In this document: one piece after another, positions 45,501 to 52,633 of the stretch
Layout of the letters: each line of letters starts with the position of its first letter
Numbering within the stretch: the first letter of the stretch is position 1
Source: DASPKM01 sp035628135
Lineage (GTDB): Bacteria; Bacteroidota; Bacteroidia; Chitinophagales; Chitinophagaceae
Direction of reading: 5' to 3'
Assembly: GCA_035628135.1 (NCBI GenBank)
Contig: DASPKM010000010.1
Coordinates: 372,001 to 436,000, forward strand
Length of the DNA: 64,000 bases
Notes under the pieces: model-generated
The model's database searches: none
Seen by the model: only the letters and a program-made list of their open reading frames with translations
What the model was told of the DNA's origin: nothing
Program-made: the position numbers and the translations under genes

Positions 45501-45649
45501 AGCTGCACAAATAACAACAAGTCGATCGGCATTTCATCTTCTTCCGCGGATTCCAAAATCCTTGCGAGCTCCTGATCGCTTTCCAGGATGCTTGAAAATA
45601 CAAACCGTCTTTTTGCGGCATCCTTTTCGGGACTATTTACTCCGCGCAT
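42563..45649 (-). CDS. Uncharacterised 1,028-residue protein, partner of the HET-C gene
   Basis: The protein runs from the ATG at 45649 (an in-frame start to 45736 is possible). There is no signal peptide. Residues 1-210 are helical and acidic. About 215-330 is highly charged (NPNKEKEKKRAKRLEDAAND), probably coiled coil. About 400-580 holds the most distinctive part: YERGELAHVENVLKGETKTR, a Glu/Thr-rich stretch (EEESTTETEKETQS), a strand pair VKVTATLGPVSIDTHFNF, and FEFVVPEPAAFYLH. I recall similar segments in large uncharacterised bacterial proteins but can name no function. The C-terminus has FYPYFWGRKPNW and FLQAGAARVLLPARPGFE. It could be a structural or membrane-active component. Confidence 0.75.
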   Translation of the reverse strand: MRGVNSPEKDAAKRRFVFSSILESDQELARILESAEEDEMPIDLLLFVQLPQLKNHPEREAMMLRYVKQFMESGQLKLNAGDFEKRFPTDLYDVYLWHRDNNSNRNITEKDFLAEVEKSLGTDVKAFITQGTFYIDKLALWENLIAEYIMPRPENASFLGSLVDMVRWYWILEKLYASKLDPAQAFADGQEIYEAMHATVVLPEDVVHFELKMESEEPQTRPPADNPNKEKEKKRAKRLEDAANDLSYVFRNQQTDEKYRSRHREKGHGLNENDMHAKSPSAILSESYAGKLQKSTVEILEEKSLLSKNGIVVEHALEQLENERQAVAEKHREPYKTPGFVNIKGQRYPFDNPCQEYSIPDPCAPYNQAGIQLPQRVGLVRTPGMADLKVIKSVLLKYERGELAHVENVLKGETKTREFNTLKRTEDTLVTEEESTTETEKETQSTDRFELEKEMSSITKEDMKIDSGVKVTATLGPVSIDTHFNFQYNTSKEESNRTATKNAQEVMNRALARLIEKKRTQRTVTTIIQTEDKNKHELNNEKGADHVRGLYYWIDKYYLSKVVNYGKRMMFEFVVPEPAAFYLHTKRKQSEGEKAAPVHPFALGVISFNTITESNYAALAAFYNAPDVSPPPPAITIVTTSLKQDKLAAGKDVDDEDSKKDIEFTVVDADERLKIPAGYIAHHADISFVIKETKAMEEQCDDGWWGTGINKQCKDEATGPQNFHILIGNKHLRPASGNSPITNLALNTEDKVIPVAIAGLGRHFIANVEIICYRTDRHYKEWQNQTFGSVLAAYNKLRVEYEDWQKSTSINEGIVIEGNNPGINRKIEKEELKKHCITMMTGQRFESFDAMRSNAGTLGYPEFSILESYIEGNYIQFFEQAFEWEQITYVFYPYFWGRKPNWLNIKNLGDPDPIFNSFLQAGAARVLLPARPGFEYDVTAFFASGGRKIWGGKQAPIPGSNHWLSLIDELKEQEGQFKGGVQEGDPWIYKLPTTLVYLDNINAALLDNTVKYPKDYADAMKPKPGDFS

Positions 45650-45655
45650 AGAAAC

Positions 45656-45671
45656 AACGATATATATCGTT
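45656..45671. promoter_or_regulatory. 16-bp palindrome upstream of the 1,028-residue protein gene
   Basis: AACGATATATATCGTT is a perfect palindrome ending six bases from the ATG at 45649. It could be an operator. It would lie inside the gene if the longer start were used. Confidence 0.45.
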
Positions 45672-45856
45672 ACTGATATCCGATTGAATCGCTGCCATTT
45701 GTTTAAAATTTGAAGGTTACGAATAATAGCTGACACTATAGCGGTGTCAGCTAATATCCTGTGGCCATTTTTTCCTCAAGCTTCGACTGGTTAAGATGGC
45801 AAAATTTCCGAGGAAGGTTTCGATGATGGGAAATACGGCGTAACGGTAAGGCAGTG

Positions 45857-46597
45857 TTAGTACCGTTTCACTACATAGAACAAAAACCGCGTGGGTTCAC
45901 CGATTACGCCACCTGCTGCCCTGCTTTGTTTTAATTCATTGGACTTATAATACGCAAATGCTTTAGCGGTGTCTGTTACGGCGGTTACCAGCTCTACTTT
46001 TGTGCTATCGGATGGATCGTGGCCATACGCTCTGTCGACAATGCCGTTAGCTATCCTGTTTGACCTGCCATTTACAAAATTCTTCTCCCAGGCTGTCCAG
46101 TCTTTGACGCTGAAGTTCGCTTTGGACCGCAGTGTTGAACCCGCGAGCATTGCTGTATCCTGCCAGGTAGCCGTGAGGAAGGAAATGGCAGGAGGTCCGG
46201 AAACGCCTGCTTCCTGCATGGCCTTTTTTAGGTTCGGGCTTTTTGTAAAAGCTTTTGCCTTTTCCATGTCATCGACTCTTGTTGCCACAAAGACTGTGTT
46301 GGAATCCTGGAATCCCCGGCCAATTACGTAGCTGTGCACTCCATTAGCAAGCCGGAAAGAATCGTGTGCTTCATAAGCAGCCAGGAATCTTTGAAAATTG
46401 GAGACCTTGTGGGTAACCAGGATCATACCCTGGGGTGTGGTAACAATTGAGCTTGCCGCCACTGCAGCGGTATCAGTTGTTGCACGGGTGGCGGAATCGG
46501 AGATTGTTTCATCTTTGGTAGGGTCTCCACCGCAAGAGGAAAAGAAGATCAGTGCCACGGCAAATAGCCGCAGCGAAGGGAAATCTAATCGCTTCAT
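45857..46597 (-). CDS. Lipoprotein with two dimeric alpha-beta-barrel-like halves
   Basis: The 246-residue protein has a lipoprotein signal (LFAVALIFFSSCGG, C22) and a short linker. Two halves of similar pattern follow: GMILVTHKVSNFQRFLAAYEAHDS...FVATRVDDMEKAKAFTKSPNLKKAMQEAGVSGPP, and NFSVKDWTAWEKNFVNGRS...LVTAVTDTAKAFAYYKSNELKQSRAAGGVIGEP. The repeated ending [A/S]KAFxxxxxLKxxxxxAGVxGxP is typical of dimeric alpha-beta barrel (ABM-like) proteins. Such folds serve as small-molecule-binding or enzymatic modules; no substrate can be inferred. Confidence 0.75.
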   Translation of the reverse strand: MKRLDFPSLRLFAVALIFFSSCGGDPTKDETISDSATRATTDTAAVAASSIVTTPQGMILVTHKVSNFQRFLAAYEAHDSFRLANGVHSYVIGRGFQDSNTVFVATRVDDMEKAKAFTKSPNLKKAMQEAGVSGPPAISFLTATWQDTAMLAGSTLRSKANFSVKDWTAWEKNFVNGRSNRIANGIVDRAYGHDPSDSTKVELVTAVTDTAKAFAYYKSNELKQSRAAGGVIGEPTRFLFYVVKRY

Positions 46598-46740
46598 GAT
46601 TGTGCTTTTAAAGTTTAGAATCCACGGACAAGGGAGGAATGTGAGATGTAAGGGGAGATAAATATAGCGTATTGCCGCCTAAGCAGTGCTTTTATTTTTG
46701 ATAGGTAGGTTTACTCTCGCATTCGCGATGTCAATATTTA

Positions 46741-46842
46741 TTAGCCATTATGATGCAATCTCTTCGCGATCCCTACCAGTTCTTCATACAACTCCTTAAA
46801 TGCAAATCAGCCAAGTTCGATACTTGTTTTTCCGGGGCTACA
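46741..46842 (-). pseudogene. Gene-end remnant, copy B of a flanking repeat
   Basis: On the minus strand this decodes to CSPGKTSIELG, a stop, then FAFKELYEELVGIAKRLHHN and a further residue before the stop at 46741-46743. It corresponds to copy A (38245-38325) and carries an internal stop, so it is not a functional gene. Nothing else is supported between 46598 and 46919. Confidence 0.5.
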
Positions 46843-46919
46843 TGTAAAGAAAGTCGTCATACCGCAACTTGAAAACCAACAAACCGGAATTTCTTGAAAT
46901 TCTGCGGTTACCAAATTAT

Positions 46920-48641
46920 CTACGGCTTCACTACCTTCACAACCAACCTATTGCCCGTATTATACCACTCTAACCAACGCTTCAAAGCCGCCTGCGCCTT
47001 TTCCATTGAATCGTATGTGTTAAGCTCACTACTGCACCCCGCATCATTTTCACATACGTCTAAGATCCGCTGCCATATAGGCTTCGCGAATTTCGACAAT
47101 TCTTCCGGTGTACAGGTTATTTGCGAAATCTCGGTGTGCTTGATCACGCGGTTTTGTGATGATCCCGCATCTATCAATGGCCGCGAAAAGAAAAAATAGT
47201 AATAAGTTTTGGCCATAGGTTTTTCGCCTGCGGAGAGAGGCGGTTCATCGGTCGGTATCTGGAGCGTGGAAACAACATTGCGAAGGGCGCTTTCGGACCT
47301 AAAGTATTTTTCACGCAACAATTCGAATTTGGTTTTATCCTTAACCACTTTTTCCAATGCCTGTTCAAGAAACTTGTAATTAGTAAATGCCGCAGGCGAT
47401 TGTAGCAGCGCTTTAATCCACTCCCACATCTTTTGTTCGCCGATCTCGCTTTCAATAGCCAAAAAAATGAGTGGCGCATAATAGTATACATACAACTCAC
47501 GGTTCCTGTAATCGCTACGGGAGCCGACGTTAGCGATTGGAACAGGGGTAAAATTGCGCATTGCCCGGACTTTCGATTGCAATTTCTCGCGATACAGGCT
47601 GTCACTGATCAATGTACGGGTAATATGCAGGGCCAGAAATTCGGCAAACCCTTCAGAAATCATATCACCGAGCTCCGAATTGAACGTACGTAAGGTGCCA
47701 AAATAATAATGTGCCAGCTCGTGTGCCATATATTGCATAAAGGCGTTCCTTCCGGTCTTGCTGGCGAACGATTTCATGCCTTCATCCCAACCTATTTTGA
47801 CAATGGTAGGATAGGATGCGAACATCCAGGAATTGTTCTTGGATACCGGTGTAGTTTGAATGTACACAGGTTTGCCTTTATAAGGAATGGCTAAATTTTT
47901 TTCCAAATAGCTTTGGTAGGAATGAAGAGCCTTTCCCAGTTCAGTGAGTTGCTGATCATCAGCATCCGGGTTCAGGAAATAACTTCCACCGATGGATACA
48001 TATCGAAAATTACCGGCAAATAGGGTGAGGTCCTGCGGCGCTGTGCTTTTCAACCTGGCATGTGTTCCCGCTACGGGCTCACTGCCATTCAGGTAAATCA
48101 CCTGGCAATCGTTACAGGTCACGTCCAGGTCGTAGGTAACTTTTTCATACCTCGTGTCTGTTTTAGCGTCGTACAGTATGGGGCACCAGGCGCTTTGAAT
48201 GCCATCTGCCCGCAAGGTTGTGCCATTAAAAGCAATGTTACCTCTCCAGTCTACCACGCTGGTGGTATCAGTGATCACGGGGTACATCCCCACATAATTG
48301 AAACGGACGCCATAGGGAAGGTACTTCCCTGATTTGTTATAAGCAGGAATATAATAAGCCGATGATTCGCCGGAGGACAAGGTGTCTTGCCCAGACCTTT
48401 CGTATCGCAGTGGCGACGTTGCCGCCTCCGCGTTCTTTATGTACCGGATATTCATGCCTGAATTCAGCCGGAAGTAGTAATCACTAAGCCGTGGCATATT
48501 GGAAAGTGTGAGGTCGCACTCAATGGTTCCTTTCTTAACTGAAATTGTGATCTTACCCTGCAGATGGGGAATAGTATCCTGCGCATATAGGGTTGTCCAG
48601 GACAGTAATGAAAAGAGGGTTCCAACAAAGTATTTTTTCAT
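46920..48641 (-). CDS. Exported M1-like zinc aminopeptidase
   Basis: The 573-residue protein has a signal peptide (MKKYFVGTLFSLLSWTTLYAQ). The gluzincin motif is complete: H307-E308-L-A-H311, with the third zinc ligand E330 18 residues after H311 (HELAHYYFGT...SEGFAEF). The N-terminal 250 residues form a beta-rich domain consistent with the M1 N-terminal saddle (GKITISVKKGTIECDLTLSN). It is shorter than classical M1 enzymes and has a compact helical C-terminus. It likely trims peptides in the periplasm. The last codons lie close to decayed copy B. Confidence 0.87.
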   Translation of the reverse strand: MKKYFVGTLFSLLSWTTLYAQDTIPHLQGKITISVKKGTIECDLTLSNMPRLSDYYFRLNSGMNIRYIKNAEAATSPLRYERSGQDTLSSGESSAYYIPAYNKSGKYLPYGVRFNYVGMYPVITDTTSVVDWRGNIAFNGTTLRADGIQSAWCPILYDAKTDTRYEKVTYDLDVTCNDCQVIYLNGSEPVAGTHARLKSTAPQDLTLFAGNFRYVSIGGSYFLNPDADDQQLTELGKALHSYQSYLEKNLAIPYKGKPVYIQTTPVSKNNSWMFASYPTIVKIGWDEGMKSFASKTGRNAFMQYMAHELAHYYFGTLRTFNSELGDMISEGFAEFLALHITRTLISDSLYREKLQSKVRAMRNFTPVPIANVGSRSDYRNRELYVYYYAPLIFLAIESEIGEQKMWEWIKALLQSPAAFTNYKFLEQALEKVVKDKTKFELLREKYFRSESALRNVVSTLQIPTDEPPLSAGEKPMAKTYYYFFFSRPLIDAGSSQNRVIKHTEISQITCTPEELSKFAKPIWQRILDVCENDAGCSSELNTYDSMEKAQAALKRWLEWYNTGNRLVVKVVKP

Positions 48642-49010
48642 AAGCCAGGGAATATTATGGACAAAGTAATAAAATAATATTCACCTTACTAAATCAACCA
48701 TGTAAGGACGCTTACAACATAAAAAGAAATCTTCTATTGAGGAAGTGAATGCCTTATGGGATGTTCTTAAGAGCTGGGACAGGAATGGCAGCGCCGACAC
48801 CAATATAAAAAGTCCGAAACCAAGAAGACCCGGATTGAAATATTTCAGTCTTCCATCTCCAAGCCGTGCGAATACCTGGAAGTCATTTGATGAAAAACTT
48901 ATTGAATGGAGGTTGATTTCCGAAGTTTTTGAAATAGCTTCAATTGTGTAGCGAATCTATTCATCGAGATCAGGCTGAAGCTGCTCCAGATTTGTCGCTT
49001 ATTACTTCCC
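48642..49010. other. Intergenic stretch with a possible gene fragment
   Basis: A plus-strand frame at 48745-48951, open upstream without an ATG, reads KSSIEEVNALWDVLKSWDRN and onward to KSFDEKLIEWRLISEVFEIA. The residue mix looks like a real protein, but there is no start or recognisable domain, so it may be a fragment of a lost gene. Confidence 0.3.
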
Positions 49011-49041
49011 AAATAAAAACCGCTCATGGTTATCATGAGCG
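49011..49041 (-). terminator. Terminator after the small basic protein gene
   Basis: CGCTCATG and CATGAGCG (49021-49041) form a perfect stem with a 5-base loop. On the minus strand it is followed by GTTTTTATTT. It lies 27 bases beyond the stop of the 55-residue gene. Confidence 0.82.
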
Positions 49042-49068
49042 CCTACAAATGTTAGCTATATTAAAAAC

Positions 49069-49236
49069 TTATTTACTTTTCTTCTTACGTCCTTTGGGTA
49101 AACCATGCTTTTTAATAAGAGTAGTAGCCTCTTCTGCTTTCTTTACAAAAGCAGGCTCTTTACTGTAATCTCGCATTTTCTTGACTACAATAATATTATC
49201 AGTGGACTTGCACTTTTTTGTTGCAACTGGTGGCAT
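49069..49236 (-). CDS. Small basic protein (55 residues), possible partner of DUF6934
   Basis: The minus strand from the ATG at 49236 encodes MPPVATKKCKSTDNIIVVKK and continues with MRDYSKEPAFVKKAEEATTL to KGRKKKSK. Twenty of 55 residues are Lys, Arg or His. The VVKKMRDYSKEPAFVKKAEEA part reads like a small antitoxin-type helix. A good terminator follows, supporting a real transcript. It lies 69 bases after the frameshifted DUF6934 gene, so the two probably formed an operon. I do not recognise the family. Confidence 0.55.
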   Translation of the reverse strand: MPPVATKKCKSTDNIIVVKKMRDYSKEPAFVKKAEEATTLIKKHGLPKGRKKKSK

Positions 49237-49305
49237 TTGCTTTCCATTTTTGCGATCATCACAAATTTTAATGCTTTTTTATTTGGCCTCCAATGAGAAT
49301 GCCTG

Positions 49306-49715
49306 CTAATTCTTGCCCGGGACAAATGGCTCCCATTCGCCATTATAAAGCCCTTCCACATGGAATTGCCTTCGAATCGCATGCCAATTGTCCGAAATCC
49401 CCATTTGATAAAGCCTTGTTCTTGACTGTGTACTTTCCTTTGCAATTACAAGAGCTTCGGGATGGTGTTTTAGGAAATCAATAACAGTTGAAGCAACCGT
49501 TGCCACTACTTTATCCCGATCACGATTATTGGACCTTACATTGTCATCAATTGTTTGCCAGGCTTCATTCCAATCACCAAATGCCAGATTGGAAACATTT
49601 TGCCCGAGCTGCTGATATTGATTACTTTCTTAATTGTGCCGTTAGGCCCTTCACTTAAAAATTCATACCGCTCGTGGCTTTCGATGGTCGTAAGGGGATA
49701 TGTGACTAAATTCAT
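49306..49715 (-). pseudogene. DUF6934 protein gene, frameshifted
   Basis: From the ATG at 49715 the frame reads MNLVTYPLTTIESHERYEFL and SEGPNGTIKKVI. The coding then continues one frame over as QYQQLGQNVSNLAFGDWNEA through DRDKVVATVASTVIDFLKHHPEALVIAKES to TRLYQMGISDNWHAIRRQF and a stop at 49306. The pieces together match DUF6934, a family common in Bacteroidota. The break is near 49620 and equals a single lost base. Either the gene is dead or the sequence has an error there. Confidence 0.72.
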
Positions 49716-50081
49716 TTTGTAAAGCAGATCGATTATTGAAATGGATAACTTTCGGCAACCAGGAGAAAAAATAGGAAATCAAAAGTAATAATGTAGTTAA
49801 TCCCGAAGTAAAAAAACCCATAAAAAATTTGCATGTATTCTCGTTACAAAAAATAAGGGACGCTATAAATGCATCCCTCATATAACTCAGGTCCATTATC
49901 CGATTAAAGCTCTAGAGTTATTAATTTAATACAGCTATAGGATTTCCTATTTTTTAACTTGTGTATTTTTAATTCCCTTCCGTTTGTAGGCTTTTCCAAA
50001 CCCCGTAAATTTATTCACCCCGCCCAATCATTCTATCCCACATCCATCTTTCAAGTTCAACCGCCATTAAACTACGTTCTT
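49716..50081. other. AT-rich stretch without a supported gene
   Basis: The only frame of note is on the minus strand (49663-49896) and overlaps DUF6934. It includes a hydrophobic run (FFTSGLTTLLLLISYFFSWL) but no other support. I find no promoter I would rely on for the gene at 50082. Confidence 0.35.
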
Positions 50082-50459
50082 ATGCCCCGCAAAATTTTAC
50101 TCTACCTGGACTTGGGATTTCTAACCCTTATTCCGGCTCATCCGGCCAAATCGCAAAACCCTCAGCCGACAACCGCCATTGCCTACGTCAAAGACCGTAA
50201 GGAAATCCGCCTCATCAACCCCGACGGTACCAACGACTGGCTCCTTTGGTCGCGCCCTCGCCCAGACCTCGCAGAGAACCAGCGCATCAGGAAGTGGATA
50301 GTTTTTGAAACGGGCAAATCCTTAGAGGAAAAATCCAATGAAGTACTGGAACAGAAAAAAACGGTGGTCCCAGAATTGTGGACCATGCGGCTCGATGGCT
50401 CTCAAGCACGCTTGCTGGTCAAAAACGGCTCGGGACCGATATGGGGATGGATGCAATAA
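50082..50459 (+). CDS. Miniature TolB-like protein with the core missing
   Basis: From the ATG at 50082 the protein has 125 residues and an N-terminal signal-like segment. Its first part (IAYVKDRKEIRLINPDGTND) matches residues around 48-70 of the 455-residue protein at 60578-61945 (IAYIRDETEIRLINVDGTND). Its end (ELWTMRLDGSQARLLVKNGSGPIWG) matches that protein's very C-terminus (DLWMINMDGSGDRLLVKNGFGPAWG). About 300 residues of beta-propeller between them are absent. It may be a deletion product or a short paralogue with its own use. Confidence 0.7.
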   Translation: MPRKILLYLDLGFLTLIPAHPAKSQNPQPTTAIAYVKDRKEIRLINPDGTNDWLLWSRPRPDLAENQRIRKWIVFETGKSLEEKSNEVLEQKKTVVPELWTMRLDGSQARLLVKNGSGPIWGWMQ

Positions 50460-50544
50460 CGTGGAAAAACTGCCCGGAACCCGGGAAAATCACCCGGACG
50501 CACAGGCGAAAAAAAGGATAATTTAGTTCAGGTAAAAATTAACC

Positions 50545-51504
50545 TTGAACCCTTTATCCCGATATCGAGCTTTGCAGCTTCTCATTTGCCTGTGCTGCGC
50601 AGTCAGCAGCATAGGCCAGGACAAATGGCAATACTCCGCGCAATTCAACGCAGGCTGCCATCTGAACATCACTTATGGAAAAGCCCAAAGATTTCCAGGC
50701 CTTAGGGTGTTCGGCGCCTTTAGTGTAACGGGCGTCAACCGCGGGCACCTCATCGTACACTATGGCCCATCTGTTTCCATCTACACCAAAACCATTGGCG
50801 CAAACCTTAATCCATTGGTAGGAGATATACAAGTTGATCTCACCAATACATTCTCGATAGGATACGGCTGGGGCGATCAGTTGTCCTACAACAAACATTT
50901 CAGGACAATACACACCGGCGACTATCATAACATGACCCTGAACATACAAAATGCGGGCATACTTTCCACCAATTTTATACTCAACAATCATAAAAGAAAC
51001 CAGATCGTTGGCTCCGTTACCGCCTCTTTCGGAAAGTTTACGTTCAACTATTATAACGATGGCGCCTTCCCTTTCGACCTCATACCGATCGCCGATAATT
51101 TCGACAGGTACTGGACAGGCGGCGGGGCAATGTTCTTCCACACTTCGCAGGAGTTTAACAGGGCCGAGCTAAGCTTCGATCAGTTCACGGGATATACGCC
51201 GCTGCTGTATGAGGTATCTAACCTGTTGGGCATTAACCTGCCTTTGTATAAAGATGAGGAAGAAGGCAAAAAGCACATGCCGCATACTTTCAATACATCG
51301 GCCTACCAGTTGAAAGTGCATACAGACAAACACTACGCGATCGATGTGGGAACTATCGGTAAGCTGGTAACTCCCAGGGGTTATCATTACGGCATACAGG
51401 ACCTCATACACATGGCGCTAAGGATGTCGTTGCATCCCAATAATGATATCAACAGGTATTTTTTCGGAGGAACCTATAAAAACGGGCGAAATGTCAAATT
51501 GTAG
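50545..51504 (+). CDS. Polymorphic toxin type 23-like domain protein
   Basis: The protein has 319 residues counted from a TTG at 50545, with no ATG near the start. A TTG at 50575 would give a neat signal peptide (LQLLICLCCAVSSIGQ). The segment YNDGAFPFDLIPIADNFDRYWTGGG with LSFDQFTGYTPLLYEVSNLLGINLP and SLHPNNDINRYFFGG matches what I know as polymorphic toxin type 23, a domain predicted to be an RNase toxin. The whole chain is beta-rich (GRHYxx-type alternation), so an outer-membrane or surface beta structure is the alternative reading. The next gene overlaps by 14 bases, so the two form an operon. Confidence 0.6.
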   Translation: MNPLSRYRALQLLICLCCAVSSIGQDKWQYSAQFNAGCHLNITYGKAQRFPGLRVFGAFSVTGVNRGHLIVHYGPSVSIYTKTIGANLNPLVGDIQVDLTNTFSIGYGWGDQLSYNKHFRTIHTGDYHNMTLNIQNAGILSTNFILNNHKRNQIVGSVTASFGKFTFNYYNDGAFPFDLIPIADNFDRYWTGGGAMFFHTSQEFNRAELSFDQFTGYTPLLYEVSNLLGINLPLYKDEEEGKKHMPHTFNTSAYQLKVHTDKHYAIDVGTIGKLVTPRGYHYGIQDLIHMALRMSLHPNNDINRYFFGGTYKNGRNVKL

Positions 51505-52369
51505 AACGATCATATTTCTCCTGCTAAGCGCAGTGGCGGTATGTAGTTGCAGGCCGCGGGCGCAATTCTTTTCCTATAGCCGCAGCGTGAGCCTCGACTT
51601 CTTTGATCCCGTACGCCCCGAACTGAATGTAACTCCACAACAAAATGACTCAATAGACGTGTACGCCGCGCTGTTGCAGGAAAAGCTCGTTGAACGCGAT
51701 GATGTGCCCGAGTATAAGCTCATCAATAAAAAAAGCAACCAGCAACTTTCCAAATTACCCGATACCAGGGGATTTCATTTTCTATATCATTTTGAACTGT
51801 TTCCAAAAGGCGGCAGGGGCGATACTGTAATAGTGTATCTCGCCACCACGTACACTGCCGACAGCATCTGCACCAACGTAGGGCCAGTGTACGCGGGAAA
51901 GCTGCGCAATTCCGGCACCGCTTCTTTTATACAGTTCGATTATGCATTTAAAGTAAGGAAGGTCAAACGCAAACACCTGGATCAAGAAGACAAGAACATC
52001 TCCGACAGCGCCTTGCAATACCTGTACTACCTGAAGCCAGACCGGCCTATACACCTGACGTTTGTGAACGAACCTCCTTTTTTACATGGTAAAGGGGACA
52101 GCGCTTATGTACAGGTAAAACAGATCATACAACGCGACCCCAATAAGATTGGCGGTGAAAAACCAGTATTGTATTCTGTCGATAAGGTATTTGGAGATGA
52201 TAAGACACTGGTATTTGCTTACCACGCATCCATCAAACCCTGTGTTTGCATACAGGAGGGAAACCAATGGTTTTGCATGAAGCGCAAGCGCGACGGATCA
52301 CTGGTGTTATGCGACGGCCCATTTGGATCCAAGGAGGAATGCAATGCACATAGCTGTAACACGAAGTAA
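51491..52369 (+). CDS. Lipoprotein with C-terminal Cys-rich module
   Basis: From the ATG at 51491 the protein has 292 residues. It has a lipoprotein signal (IIFLLLSAVAVCSCRPR), a central beta-rich region of about 200 residues without recognised domain, and a C-terminal Cys-rich module: CVCIQEGNQWFCMKRKRDGS, then LVLCDGPFGSKEECNAHSC. The same module makes up the whole next gene. Overlap with the toxin-23-like gene suggests a shared job, for example toxin handling or immunity, but that is inference only. Confidence 0.6.
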   Translation: MSNCRTIIFLLLSAVAVCSCRPRAQFFSYSRSVSLDFFDPVRPELNVTPQQNDSIDVYAALLQEKLVERDDVPEYKLINKKSNQQLSKLPDTRGFHFLYHFELFPKGGRGDTVIVYLATTYTADSICTNVGPVYAGKLRNSGTASFIQFDYAFKVRKVKRKHLDQEDKNISDSALQYLYYLKPDRPIHLTFVNEPPFLHGKGDSAYVQVKQIIQRDPNKIGGEKPVLYSVDKVFGDDKTLVFAYHASIKPCVCIQEGNQWFCMKRKRDGSLVLCDGPFGSKEECNAHSCNTK

Positions 52370-52384
52370 AATCATACACACCCA

Positions 52385-52576
52385 ATGGCACCAAAGAGAA
52401 AACGAAAAAAAAGCATCTTTTCAAAAGAAGATCAAAAAGAAACCATCCCCTGCATTTGTATCGAAAATGAACAAGGCTGGTTCTGCATGCGGCGAAAACC
52501 AAACGGGGAGCTGGTAATGTGCGATGGCCCTTTTGGAAGCAGGGAAGATTGTGAACGGCACACCTGCGTTGTGTGA
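52385..52576 (+). CDS. 63-residue Cys-rich protein, duplicate of the upstream module
   Basis: The ORF begins MAPKRKRKKSIFSKEDQKET and then gives CICIENEQGWFCMRRKPNGE and LVMCDGPFGSREDCERHTCV. All six cysteines and the WFCMxRKxxG and LVxCDGPFGS motifs match the C-terminus of the lipoprotein before it. Without a signal peptide and with a basic N-terminus it would be cytoplasmic, whereas the upstream copy is lipid-anchored. The cysteines could bind metal or form disulfides. It starts 15 bases after the lipoprotein stop. Confidence 0.65.
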   Translation: MAPKRKRKKSIFSKEDQKETIPCICIENEQGWFCMRRKPNGELVMCDGPFGSREDCERHTCVV

Positions 52577-52633
52577 GTACAAATAAGCAGCGAGACAAAT
52601 TATGCAAGGCTAGCCCAGATAAAACCTGGAATG

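Noticed and set aside
48745..48951. 68-codon plus-strand ORF as a full gene
   Set aside because: It has no ATG and no recognisable domain; described only as a possible fragment in the intergenic entry.
49959..50081. Upstream extension of the miniature TolB-like protein to 49959
   Set aside because: The added peptide has no signal character, while the ATG at 50082 gives a signal-like N-terminus.
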